Source: an uncultured Streptomyces sp.
Lineage (GTDB): Bacteria > Actinomycetota > Actinomycetes > Streptomycetales > Streptomycetaceae
DNA length: 64,000 nt
Reading direction: 5' to 3'
Assembly: GCF_947488945.1 (NCBI RefSeq)
Contig: NZ_CANLBS010000016.1
Coordinates: forward strand, 62,001-126,000
Positions 15,850 through 24,488 of the stretch are shown here, in pieces. The position numbers and the translations under genes were made by a program. How positions within the stretch are numbered: position 1 is the stretch's first letter; each line of letters starts with the position of its first letter. The notes below the pieces were generated by a model that was given only the letters and a program-made list of their open reading frames with translations, had not been told where the DNA came from and ran no database searches.

Positions 15850-18150
15850 GTGAACGATGCTGAGCGAACCCACCGGCCGGAGGACCGAGCCGTGGACCGG
15901 CGCAGGTTCCTGGGATTCGTCCTGGCGGCCCCGACCCTGATGACGGCCGCCCCGCTCCTGTCCGCAGCCCCGGCCAGGGCCGACGTCCCCTCGGCGGACA
16001 TCACGGACGTGGTCGACCTCAACGACCTCATGACCCTGGCCGCGCTGCCGACCTCCGGTCTCATCACCGTCCAGGTCCACACCGACGGCACGGTCTCCCT
16101 CGCGCTGCCGCGGGCCGAGGTGGGGCAGGGCATCACCACGTCGACGGCCATGCTGATCGCCGAGGAGATGGACGTCCCGCTGGACCGGGTGCGGGTCACC
16201 CTGGCCGACGCGCGCCCGGAACTGCTCTTCAACCAGCTCACCGGCGGCTCCAACACCACCATCGCGACCTACACCCCGGTCCGGGTCGCCGCGGCCGTCG
16301 CCCGGGAACGCCTGCTCCAGGCCGGTGCGGTGGCCCTCGGCGCGACGACCGCCGAGGTCCGCATCCGGGCGGGGACGGTCCACGGGCCCGCCGGCCGGAG
16401 CATCGGCATCGGGGACCTGGCCGAGCGGGCCGCGGTCCTGAAGCCGCAGCAGGTCACCGCGGAACTGAAAGCGTCCGCGGAGTTCACCGTCATCGGCACC
16501 CCCCGCAGCCGCGTCGACGCCCTCGAAGCGGTCACCGGACGCAAGAAGTTCGCCATGGACCTCGCCGTCCCCGGGGCCGCCCCCACCATGGTGTGCCGCC
16601 CGCCGACCATCAACGGCAAAGTCGAATCCGTCGCCAACGCCGCAGAGGTCCGGGCGATGCCGGGCGTCACCGACGTCGTGGTGATCGCGAGCGGTGTGGC
16701 CGTACGCGCCCGGACCTTCGGACAGTGCGTCGACGCCGTGCGCGCCCTGCGGGTGTCATGGGGCCCCGGTACCGCGAAGGGCAAGAGCGACGCCTCCGTG
16801 CTCGCCGGACTCCGGGTCGCGGAGCCCTCCATGGGACTTCCGCCGCTGACCCCGAGCGTGGAGGGCAGATTCACCTTCCACTTCCGCAGCAACAGCGCGC
16901 TGGAGACCAACTGCGCCATCGCGGACGTACGCCCGGACCGGGCCGAGATCTGGTCCAGTCTCAAGGCGCCGATCGTCGCCAAGGAGGCCATCGCGGCCAA
17001 GCTGGGGCTCCCGCTGAGCGCGGTGACGGTCCATGTCACCGAAGGCGGCGGTTCCTTCGGGCGCAAGCTCTTCTTCGACGCGGCGCTGGAGGCCGTCGAG
17101 ATCTCGAAGAAGATCGGCAAGCCGGTCAAACTCATGTGGCACCGGGCCGACGACTCCCGCCAGGGACGTACGCACCCCATGGCCACGTCCCGCGTACGCA
17201 TCGCCTACGCCGGCGGCACCGTGCTCAGCTACAAGCAGCGCCACACCAGTGTCTCCACCGACCTCGGCCACGGCTTCGGTGAGATCGTCACCGCGTTCGC
17301 GGCGAAGCTGCCGGTGGCGGACCTCGCCTTCTCCGAGGTCTTCTTCCAGCTCTCCCAGTCGATGCCCTACGACTTCGGAGCCAACAGCAGACTCCTGAAC
17401 GAGACCGACAAGAGCTTCAACACCGGCAGCATGCGCAACGTCTACTCGCCCGACGTCACCTGCGCCAGGGAACTCGTCGTCGACGCACTGGCCTCCAGGA
17501 TGGGGAAGGACCCCTATCGGTTCCGGCGGGACTTCCTCGACGACGACCGGTCCCGGGCGGTGCTGGACAAGGTCGCCGAAGCCGGCGACTGGGGCCGCGC
17601 GATGCCCGACGGCACGGCCCAGGGCATCGCGCTCCACTCCGAGTACCGCTCCGCGAGCGCCGTCCTGGTCGAGATCGACTGCCGCCCGGAGACGGTCGGC
17701 CGCCAGGTCCGGGACGGCGTCACCGGACCGCGCGTCACCAAGGTCGTCCTCGCCGTGGACGCCGGACTCACCGTCAACCCCCGCGGGCTCGACGCGCAGA
17801 TGATGGGCTGCGCCATGGACGGCATCGCACTGGCCCTCACCTCCAGCCTGCACCTGCGCGACGGGTACTTCCTGGAGGCGAGCTGGGACAACTACTTCTA
17901 CACCCGCCAGTGGAACACACCCCCCGAACTGAAGATCATCATCATGCCGGACACCACGGGGAAACCCGGCGGGGCGGGTGAACTCGGCGTCGCCGCGACC
18001 ATGGCCGCGGTCGCCTGCGCCTACGGCCGCGCGACCGGCAGGATGCCGACCTCGTTCCCCATCAACCACGAGACACTCGCCTTCGAGCCCAAGCCGGCCG
18101 TCCCGCCGATCCCGCAGTCCCCCACGGACGGCCGGGACCACGCCCACTGA
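15850..18150 (+). CDS. oxiA: Molybdopterin-binding aldehyde oxidoreductase large subunit (OxiA-like)
   Basis: 766 residues, xanthine dehydrogenase family molybdenum subunit. A twin-arginine signal (DRRRFLGFVLAAPTLMTAAPLL) suggests export as a folded complex. Motifs include LPRAEVGQGITTSTAMLIAE, TEGGGSFGRK and, near the C-terminus, GKPGGAGELGVAAT with the catalytic Glu711. In K30 a two-gene oxidoreductase (oxiAB) next to lcp is needed to oxidise the aldehyde ends made by rubber cleavage. The gene order here fits that role. The GTG at 15850 follows a GGGGGAGAGGAG stretch. The assignment of letters A and B to large and small subunit is from memory. The 207-base gap after lcp copy 2 leaves room for its own promoter. 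Confidence 0.88.
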   Translation: MNDAERTHRPEDRAVDRRRFLGFVLAAPTLMTAAPLLSAAPARADVPSADITDVVDLNDLMTLAALPTSGLITVQVHTDGTVSLALPRAEVGQGITTSTAMLIAEEMDVPLDRVRVTLADARPELLFNQLTGGSNTTIATYTPVRVAAAVARERLLQAGAVALGATTAEVRIRAGTVHGPAGRSIGIGDLAERAAVLKPQQVTAELKASAEFTVIGTPRSRVDALEAVTGRKKFAMDLAVPGAAPTMVCRPPTINGKVESVANAAEVRAMPGVTDVVVIASGVAVRARTFGQCVDAVRALRVSWGPGTAKGKSDASVLAGLRVAEPSMGLPPLTPSVEGRFTFHFRSNSALETNCAIADVRPDRAEIWSSLKAPIVAKEAIAAKLGLPLSAVTVHVTEGGGSFGRKLFFDAALEAVEISKKIGKPVKLMWHRADDSRQGRTHPMATSRVRIAYAGGTVLSYKQRHTSVSTDLGHGFGEIVTAFAAKLPVADLAFSEVFFQLSQSMPYDFGANSRLLNETDKSFNTGSMRNVYSPDVTCARELVVDALASRMGKDPYRFRRDFLDDDRSRAVLDKVAEAGDWGRAMPDGTAQGIALHSEYRSASAVLVEIDCRPETVGRQVRDGVTGPRVTKVVLAVDAGLTVNPRGLDAQMMGCAMDGIALALTSSLHLRDGYFLEASWDNYFYTRQWNTPPELKIIIMPDTTGKPGGAGELGVAATMAAVACAYGRATGRMPTSFPINHETLAFEPKPAVPPIPQSPTDGRDHAH

Positions 18151-18165
18151 CCCGAGGAACCCTTC

Positions 18166-18642
18166 GTGCCCGAGCAAACATTCCGCCTCAACGGCCGGCA
18201 GGTCACCGTGGACATCGAAGACGAGGTGCGGCTCCTGTGGGTGCTCCGCGACGTCCTCGGCGTCACGGGTCCGAAGTACGGATGCGGCATCAACGTCTGC
18301 AAGGCCTGCACCAGCCATCTCAACGGCCGGGCGGTCAACCCCTGCGCCATCCCCGTGGGAGAGCTGGAGCCGACCGACGAGGTCACCACCATCGAAGGGC
18401 TGCCGGCCACCGTCGGCGCCGAACTGCACCCCATGCAGCAGGCGTGGCTCGACCACGACGTGGCCCAGTGCGGCTACTGCCAGCCGGGCCAGATCATGGC
18501 AGCCGTGGCCCTCGTCCGGAGCGTCGCCGAGGAAGGCCGCGACATCACCGAGGCCGATCTCGACGGGATCCGCAACATCTGCCGCTGCGGCACCTACGTC
18601 CGCATCCGGGCGGCGATCAAGGACGGCGCCACCAGGATGTGA
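18166..18642 (+). CDS. oxiB: [2Fe-2S] subunit of the aldehyde oxidoreductase (OxiB-like)
   Basis: 158 residues, small iron-sulfur subunit of the xanthine dehydrogenase family. The N-terminal plant-type ferredoxin cluster has YGCGINVCKACTSHLNG plus a downstream Cys, and the C-terminal helical domain has QCGYCQPGQ and NICRCGTY, so two [2Fe-2S] clusters are expected. GTG start 15 bases after the large-subunit stop. It has no signal peptide of its own, consistent with hitch-hiking export on the Tat signal of the large subunit. It passes electrons from the molybdenum site to an unknown acceptor. Confidence 0.9.
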   Translation: MPEQTFRLNGRQVTVDIEDEVRLLWVLRDVLGVTGPKYGCGINVCKACTSHLNGRAVNPCAIPVGELEPTDEVTTIEGLPATVGAELHPMQQAWLDHDVAQCGYCQPGQIMAAVALVRSVAEEGRDITEADLDGIRNICRCGTYVRIRAAIKDGATRM

Positions 18643-18796
18643 GACGGCCGCCAGGGGGAAGGCTCCGGTACGCGACGGCGGTTGGAGCCGTCCTCCCTCC
18701 GTGCGGAGTGTTCCCGGCCCGGCCGTCGGTGAACTGATGGCCCGTCAACCATTGTCCTGAGTACGCCCGGGGACCGTGCCGCGCCCTCGAAACCGG
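18643..18796. other. Intergenic region after oxiB
   Basis: Holds nothing recognisable apart from being followed by a candidate promoter for the esterase. Confidence 0.4.
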
Positions 18797-18826
18797 TTGA
18801 CATACGGGGAGGGGATGTCCGATGTT
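18797..18826 (+). promoter_or_regulatory. Candidate promoter upstream of the CE2 esterase
   Basis: Perfect -35 TTGACA (18797-18802), 18 bases, then GATGTT (18821-18826), which keeps the A and final T of the -10 consensus. Transcription would start about 50 bases before the small ORF that precedes the esterase. Confidence 0.45.
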
Positions 18827-18874
18827 CGGCCGTGACGCGTCCATGCGCGACAGGGCCGGAGAGAGGGCACGCAG

Positions 18875-18982
18875 ATGACGACCGGAGACGGGAACCGGAA
18901 CCCGGCACGCGCTGCGGTGCCGTCCCCGCCGACTGCTCCGGCAGGGACGCGCGCCAGCGGGATCGCGCAGGCGGCCCGGTGA
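18875..18982 (+). CDS. Possible 35-residue leader ORF, or shifted 5' end of the esterase
   Basis: ATG at 18875 follows GGAGAGAGGG. The 35-codon frame reads an Ala/Pro-rich peptide ending GTRASGIAQAAR and stops in TGA, overlapping the GTG of the esterase by 4 bases. Either it is a short translated leader coupled to the esterase, or it is the real esterase N-terminus separated by a one-base frameshift, because esterases of this family usually carry an N-terminal export segment that the downstream frame lacks. It has no recognisable domain. Confidence 0.35.
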   Translation: MTTGDGNRNPARAAVPSPPTAPAGTRASGIAQAAR

Positions 18983-19980
18983 AGAGCGTCCTGGAGCAGG
19001 CGCACACCGTCGGGCGGGTCAAGGACCTGGGGGAGACGGTGCAGTTCAGCTGGCCCGGGGTGTACTTCGAGGGTCGCTTCCGCGGGACCGGCCTCGGGGT
19101 GGTGCTCGACTGCGCGGCCGCCGACTACGACATCCAGGTCGACGGGGCCACCGTCGCCACTCTCGTCGAACCCGGAGACACCACGCACTGGATCGACGGC
19201 CTGCGCGACGGCGACCACACGGTCCGGGTCGTCAAACGCAACGAGACCCCGGGGGACACCAGCACGTTCGGAGGCTTCGTCGCCGCGCCCGGTGGCGCCG
19301 TACTGGGCAAGCCGGCGCCCCGGAACCGCCAGATCGAGTTCATCGGGGACTCCCTCACGGTGGGCTACGGCAACGTCTCGGGCACCCGCGACTGCGATCC
19401 GGCGCAGCTCAAGCGGGCCACCAACACCGACGTGAGCCACGGCGCCCTCACCGCACGGCACCTGGACGCCGATTACCAGATCAACGGCCTGTCCGGCCTC
19501 GGCATGGTGCGCAACGTCGCCGGCATCGTCCCCGACATCACGTACCGGACCTACTACGACCGCGCCCTGCTGAACGTGGACGGCGACGTCTGGCACAACC
19601 CCGGGACATGGCGCCCCCAGATCGTGGTGGTCAACCTCGGTGCCAACGACTTCTCCGATCTCACCCCCGGTGAACCGTGGACGCCCGACAGCCTCGCGGC
19701 CGCCTACCGCACCGCCTACGACGGGTTCCTCCGGAAGCTGCGGGCGCGTCACGGCCCCGGCACCGCCCTGGTGGCCGTCGGCTTCGACAGGGACGCCGAG
19801 CAGGTGCGACGGGTGGTCGAGGCGCGCAACGCCGCCGGCGACAGCGGGGTCCACCACTGGTTCCTCGACCAGTCGGGCCTGGACTTCCTCGGATGCGACG
19901 GGCACACCTCGGCCCGCGACGACCGGCTGATCGCCGGCCGGCTCGCCCCGTTCCTCCGCGGTCTGCCGACGGGACGGTGA
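18979..19980 (+). CDS. SGNH-fold carbohydrate esterase, CE2 (acetylxylan esterase) type
   Basis: 333 residues from the GTG at 18979. The N-terminal beta-sandwich (FSWPGVYFEGRFRGTGLGVV, DYDIQVDGATVATL) is the CE2 jelly-roll. The C-terminal SGNH domain has the serine block FIGDSLTVGYGN, the Asn block VVNLGANDFSDL and a C-terminal Asp/His block GCDGHTSARDDRL. The family removes acetyl groups from plant polysaccharides. These enzymes are normally exported, yet no signal peptide follows this start, so the true N-terminus may lie upstream in another frame. A candidate TTGACA promoter is 180 bases upstream. It is not obviously tied to the rubber genes on its left or the catabolic operon on its right. 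Confidence 0.82.
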   Translation: MKSVLEQAHTVGRVKDLGETVQFSWPGVYFEGRFRGTGLGVVLDCAAADYDIQVDGATVATLVEPGDTTHWIDGLRDGDHTVRVVKRNETPGDTSTFGGFVAAPGGAVLGKPAPRNRQIEFIGDSLTVGYGNVSGTRDCDPAQLKRATNTDVSHGALTARHLDADYQINGLSGLGMVRNVAGIVPDITYRTYYDRALLNVDGDVWHNPGTWRPQIVVVNLGANDFSDLTPGEPWTPDSLAAAYRTAYDGFLRKLRARHGPGTALVAVGFDRDAEQVRRVVEARNAAGDSGVHHWFLDQSGLDFLGCDGHTSARDDRLIAGRLAPFLRGLPTGR

Positions 19981-20070
19981 AGGACGCGACCACCGCGAAG
20001 CGGACCGGTGGGCGGCTGCCGCCGGAGCCGGCCGCACGCCCGCGGTCCTGTCGGGCCGGCGGACGGCGGG

Positions 20071-21783
20071 TCAGGTGAGGGGTCCGTCCGCCCGACGGGC
20101 GGCGTGGCGGGCGGCCAGGTAGCCGAAGGTCAGGGCGGCGCCGATCTGGCACCCCGCTCCCGGGTACTGCGACGCCATGGGTGAGTTCGCGTCGCTGCCG
20201 CAGGCGTACAGGCCCGGGACCGGCTCGCCGTGTTCGTCGAGCACCCGCCCCTCGGCGTCGATCCTGAGTCCGAGCGAGGTCGCCAGGGGGGTCGGGAACA
20301 CGGCGACGGCGTAGAACGGCGCCCGATCGATCGGGCCGAGGTTGACGTTCGGCGTGTGCGCCGGGTCTCCGTACTGACGGCCGTACGGGTGCCCGCCCTT
20401 GCCGAACTCCTCGTCGACGCCGGTACGGGCGTAGCGGTTGCTGTCGGCGACGGTGCGGGCGAGTCCCTCGGCATCGACCTCGATGGCGGCCGCGAGTTCC
20501 CGGACCGTCCGGCCGGCGCGCAGGTACCCGGAGCGGACGTGGCGCCGGAGGAGACGACGGGGAGTGTGCGGACGGATCATGCCGAGTCCGTACGCGGACA
20601 GGGCGCGCGCGTCGGTGACGAGCCACGCCGGGATGGCGGGCACGGACGCGTGGGCGTCGTACATGGCACGGACGAAGCGGTGGTAGGAGACGGACTCGTC
20701 CACGAACCGCCGCCCTGCGGCGTCGACCGCGACGATCCCCGGCCTCGCCCGGTCCCAGATGTGCGGGAAGACCGCGGTGGAACCGTCCCGGCGGCGGCCG
20801 ACGGAGCTCGGGAACCACAGGGCGTTGTCGCCGCTGGGCGCCGCCGGCGCACCGCCCACCGTCCGGGCGAGAGCGAGGGAGTCACCGGTGGCGCCGTCCG
20901 CCGCGGGGGTGAACCGCGGTGCGGGAGCGGGCAGATGGCGCGCGCGCAGCTCGGGATCGGCGGCGAATCCGCCTGCGGCCAGCACGACACCGGCGCGCGC
21001 GGCGATCCGGAACCGACGCCCCCGTACCGATGCCACCGCACCCGTCACCCGTCCCTCGTCGTCGGCGACGAGTCCGGTGGCCGGTGCGTCGAACCACACG
21101 TCGCCGCCGCGCCGCAGGAGCTGGTGGTAGAGGCTCGCGACCAGGGCGTTGCCCATGGCGAGCCGGGTTCCCCGGGGATGGCGCAGCATGTCCACCGCCC
21201 AGCGTCCGCCGAGGCGCAGCGCGGTGGAGACGCCGCGTACCGATCCGCGGAACACGGCCAGAAGGTCGTTCATCTCCGATCGGCGGACCATCAGGGTGCC
21301 ACCGAACAGGCCGAATTCCGCTACCGGACGGCGGAGCCGGGCGAAGCCCTCCCTGCCCAGCCTGCGCCCGTCGAAGGTGTGGGGTTCGAGGGCCCGGCCG
21401 ACGCCGTGGCCCGGAATCTCGGGGTGGTAGTCGACGGCCGTGCGAGAGTGCCAGAAGGCGGTGCCCAGCCGTTCCAGGTGGTCGATCATCTCGGGGCCGT
21501 GGGCGAGGTAGCTCTCGCGCAGCTCCTTCGGAGCGCGGTCACCGACGAGGGCGTCGAGGTAGCCGCCCGCCGCCGCGCTGTCCGCCGCGGGGTCCGCCTG
21601 GAAGCGGTGCCCGGGTATCCAGGCGGTGCCGGCCGAGTAGGCCGTGGTGCCTCCGAGCCACGCGCTCTTCTCCAGGACGAGCACGTCGAGCCCTTCCTGC
21701 GCGGCGACGACGGCGGCCGCGAGCCCTCCCGCCCCGGACCCGACGACGAGCAAGTCGACGTGGTGGTCCCAGTCTGCGGTCAT
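20071..21783 (-). CDS. FAD-dependent dehydrogenase, ketosteroid-dehydrogenase/fumarate-reductase-like
   Basis: 570 residues. The N-terminal dinucleotide motif is DLLVVGSGAGGLAAAVVAAQEGLDVLVLEK, and the C-terminus is PGLYACGSDANSPMASQYPGAGCQIGAALTFGYLAA. This is the FAD_binding_2 family that includes 3-ketosteroid delta-1-dehydrogenases and fumarate-reductase-type flavoproteins. Such enzymes typically add or remove a C=C next to a carbonyl or carboxylate. GGAGG lies 6 bases before the ATG. It is the last gene of the seven-gene minus-strand operon, 121 bases after the LivF-like gene, so it likely acts on the imported compound or a derivative. No heme or Fe-S motif was seen. The electron acceptor is unknown. 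Confidence 0.8.
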   Translation of the reverse strand: MTADWDHHVDLLVVGSGAGGLAAAVVAAQEGLDVLVLEKSAWLGGTTAYSAGTAWIPGHRFQADPAADSAAAGGYLDALVGDRAPKELRESYLAHGPEMIDHLERLGTAFWHSRTAVDYHPEIPGHGVGRALEPHTFDGRRLGREGFARLRRPVAEFGLFGGTLMVRRSEMNDLLAVFRGSVRGVSTALRLGGRWAVDMLRHPRGTRLAMGNALVASLYHQLLRRGGDVWFDAPATGLVADDEGRVTGAVASVRGRRFRIAARAGVVLAAGGFAADPELRARHLPAPAPRFTPAADGATGDSLALARTVGGAPAAPSGDNALWFPSSVGRRRDGSTAVFPHIWDRARPGIVAVDAAGRRFVDESVSYHRFVRAMYDAHASVPAIPAWLVTDARALSAYGLGMIRPHTPRRLLRRHVRSGYLRAGRTVRELAAAIEVDAEGLARTVADSNRYARTGVDEEFGKGGHPYGRQYGDPAHTPNVNLGPIDRAPFYAVAVFPTPLATSLGLRIDAEGRVLDEHGEPVPGLYACGSDANSPMASQYPGAGCQIGAALTFGYLAARHAARRADGPLT

Positions 21784-21903
21784 GTGTCCTCCTGTTCGGA
21801 ACGGGGCGGCGTCCGCACCGCGTCGCCCAAGATCCCTCAGCGCGGCCGGGGGACGGAACGGACACCGGTTCCGCCCGGAGCGGCGGACCGGCGGCCGGTC
21901 CGT

Positions 21904-22656
21904 TCAGAGCCCGAGGTAGATCTGCCGTACGCGTTCGTCGTGCGCGAGTTCCTCGGAGGTCCCCGACATCGCCACGGAACCGTTCTCCATGACGAGGCAG
22001 TGACTGGTCACCCCGAAGGTCAGTTTGGCGTTCTGCTCGACCAGGAGGAGTCCGAGCCCCTCTTCCCGGAGGCGGACGAGGATCTCCAGGACGTTCTCGA
22101 TCAGCTTCGGGGAGAGCCCCATCGAGGGTTCGTCCAGCAGCAGCAGCTTCGGCCGGGACATGAGTGCCCTGCCGATGGCCAGCATCTGCTGCTGGCCGCC
22201 CGAAAGGTCGCCCGCCGCCCGGCTGCGGAAGTCCCGCAGGACGGGAAACAGGTCGTACACGTGCGCGAGAGTGTCGCGCGTCTCTCCCTTCCACGACCGG
22301 TGGTAGGCGCCGAGCAGCAGGTTCTTCTCCACGGAGAGCCCGGGGAAGACGTGCCGGCCCTCCGGGACGTAACCCACGCCGTGCCGGACCATGTCCCGGG
22401 CCCGCACCTTGCTGAGGTCGGCGTCCCCGAGGGTGATCCGGCCACTGCTGCGCGGAACGAGCCCCATCAGGGCCTTGAGGGTGGAGGTCTTGCCCGCACC
22501 GTTCGAGCCGATGATGCCCATGGACTCGCCGGGGGCGACGCTCAGCGCCACCGAACGGACGGCGCAGACTCCGCCGTAGTGGACGGTCAGGTCGGTCACG
22601 GCGAGGCTGTCGTCGCCGATGTCCGCCCGGGGCGCTCCGGCGGCGGTGGTGGTCAT
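21904..22656 (-). CDS. Liv-type ABC transporter ATP-binding protein (LivF-like)
   Basis: 250 residues. Walker A GSNGAGKTSTLKAL, signature LSGGQQQMLAIGRAL and Walker B LLLLDEPSMGL, with the Q-loop in GVGYVPEGRHVFPGLSV, which is diagnostic of LivF ATPases. It energises import by the adjacent permeases at the inner face of the membrane. The ATG overlaps the stop of the fused permease-ATPase (ATGA). With the ATPase domain of that fusion it would form the ATPase heterodimer. Confidence 0.92.
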   Translation of the reverse strand: MTTTAAGAPRADIGDDSLAVTDLTVHYGGVCAVRSVALSVAPGESMGIIGSNGAGKTSTLKALMGLVPRSSGRITLGDADLSKVRARDMVRHGVGYVPEGRHVFPGLSVEKNLLLGAYHRSWKGETRDTLAHVYDLFPVLRDFRSRAAGDLSGGQQQMLAIGRALMSRPKLLLLDEPSMGLSPKLIENVLEILVRLREEGLGLLLVEQNAKLTFGVTSHCLVMENGSVAMSGTSEELAHDERVRQIYLGL

Positions 22657-24488
22657 CGGGAAACCTCCGTCTCGTGGGGGACGGACACGCCGTCGGGGGC
22701 CGAGTCGCCGAGGTAGGCCTCGATGACCTCGGGGGTGGCCGCTACTTCGGCCGGTGTCCCCTCGGCGATGACCGCTCCGGCCGCGAGGACGGTGATCCGC
22801 TCGCACAGGGACATGACCAGCCCCATGTTGTGTTCGATCAGGACGACCGTGACGCCCCGGTCGCGGATGGACCGGACGATGGCCGAGAGCTGCCCGACCT
22901 CTTCGCCGTTCAGCCCGGCCGCCGGCTCGTCCAGCAGGAGCAGCTTCGGCCGTCCCGCCATGGCCCGCGCGATCTCGATGCGGCGCTGGATGCCGTACGG
23001 GAGCGACTGCGGGTGCGCGTCGGCGAAAGCGGTCAGACCGTACTCGTCGAGGATGCGGTCCGCCTCCTCGTCCAGCCGGCGTTCGTCGGAAAGGACGCCG
23101 ACGGGCCACACCGCGTACTGCCAGACCGCCGTCGTACGGGAGCGGTCGAGGACGACGAGGATGTTCTCGCGGACGGTCATCTGCGAGAACAGGCGCAGGT
23201 TCTGGAAGGTGCGGGCCATTCCCGCCAGCGACAACTGGTACGGCCGCGCCCGGCCGATGTCCCGGCCCACGCCCGTGACCTGCCCCGCGGAGGGCCGGTA
23301 CAGACCGCTGATCACGTTGAAGAGCGTGGTCTTGCCGGACCCGTTGGGACCGACGATGCCGCGGATCTCCCCCCGTTCGACGGTGAGGGTGACGTCGTCG
23401 AGCGCGGTCAGGGCCCCGAACCGCTTGGTGACGTGGCTGATCTCCAGCGCCGGCGTGCTGTCGGACCGGCTCTCGTCCGACTGGTCCCCGGGAAGGGCCT
23501 GGGGCAGGTACGGCCCGAGTTCGGCGGCGCGCACGTCGTCGCCCTTTCTGCGGCGGCTGACGGCTTCCCGGACGCGTTGGGGAATCCCTGCCAGACCGGT
23601 CGGGGCGAAGACCACCATCAGGACGACGACGATGCCGTACCCGAGCTGGGCGTAGACGGCGAAGTCGACGAGGGCCTCGCGGATCAGCACGAGGCCGACC
23701 GCGCCGACCACACAGCCGACGAGGCTGCGCCGGCCGCCGATGATGACCATGGCCAGCAACAGGAACATGTTGCTGAGGCTGAAGGTCTCGGGCGCCACGT
23801 ACCGGATGAGCCCGGCGTAGAGGATGCCCGCCACCCCGCCGTAGGTGCTGGCGAGGAGGAACGCGGTCATCCGCAGCAGCGGGATCTCCGCGCCCATCGC
23901 ACCGGCGGCCAGCGCGTCGTCCCGCATCGCGCGCAGCCGGCGCCCGAGGCGGGTCCGCACGACGAAGAGCCCGAAGGCGAGAGCGAGGCCGAAGACCACG
24001 ATCTCCAGGTAGTAGTACATGTACTCGTCGGCGAGGTCGATCCCGAAGAGCGGCGGAACCGGGATGCCCGAGATGCCGTCCGCCCCGCCGGTGATCTCCG
24101 CGTTGGTGATCCAGTTGACGAAGCCCAGCGCGAGTCCGAGGGTGACGATGCCGAGGTAGTGGGACTGCATGCGCAGGGCCGGCAGCCCCACCAGGAGCCC
24201 CACCAGTACCGTCGTCACCATGCCGAGGACCGCGGCGGTCCAGAAGCCGTATCCGGAGTGGGTGGTGAGGATGGCGGTGGTGTAGGCCCCGACGCCGAAG
24301 AAGGCCACCTGGGCGAGGTTGATCTGGCCCGCGACGCCCATGACCAGACCCATGCCGATGGCGAGCAGCGCGAAGATGATCGCGATGTCCACCACGTGCA
24401 TGGCATAGCCGTTCAGGCCGTAGGGCAGCACACCGGCCACCACGCAGGCCCCGAGGACGAGCGCAGGCTTCGAGGTGAGGAGCTTCAT
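22653..24488 (-). CDS. Fused Liv-type permease and ATP-binding protein (LivM-LivG fusion)
   Basis: 611 residues in two parts. Residues about 1-305 are a LivM-type permease with 8-10 helices (MGVAGQINLAQVAFFGVGAY, RAMRDDALAAGAMGAEI, FLLLAMVIIGGRRSLVG). After a polar linker (about 310-345), a LivG-type ATPase spans 347-600, with Walker A GPNGSGKTTLFNVISGL, the ARTFQNLRLF Q-loop region and Walker B LLLLDEPAAGLNGEE. The ABC signature reads LPYGIQRRIEIARAMA, a variant common in LivG. Fusions of these two subunits occur in actinobacteria and proteobacteria. The start overlaps the LivH-like stop and the stop overlaps the LivF-like start, so the three are coupled. Confidence 0.92.
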   Translation of the reverse strand: MKLLTSKPALVLGACVVAGVLPYGLNGYAMHVVDIAIIFALLAIGMGLVMGVAGQINLAQVAFFGVGAYTTAILTTHSGYGFWTAAVLGMVTTVLVGLLVGLPALRMQSHYLGIVTLGLALGFVNWITNAEITGGADGISGIPVPPLFGIDLADEYMYYYLEIVVFGLALAFGLFVVRTRLGRRLRAMRDDALAAGAMGAEIPLLRMTAFLLASTYGGVAGILYAGLIRYVAPETFSLSNMFLLLAMVIIGGRRSLVGCVVGAVGLVLIREALVDFAVYAQLGYGIVVVLMVVFAPTGLAGIPQRVREAVSRRRKGDDVRAAELGPYLPQALPGDQSDESRSDSTPALEISHVTKRFGALTALDDVTLTVERGEIRGIVGPNGSGKTTLFNVISGLYRPSAGQVTGVGRDIGRARPYQLSLAGMARTFQNLRLFSQMTVRENILVVLDRSRTTAVWQYAVWPVGVLSDERRLDEEADRILDEYGLTAFADAHPQSLPYGIQRRIEIARAMAGRPKLLLLDEPAAGLNGEEVGQLSAIVRSIRDRGVTVVLIEHNMGLVMSLCERITVLAAGAVIAEGTPAEVAATPEVIEAYLGDSAPDGVSVPHETEVSR

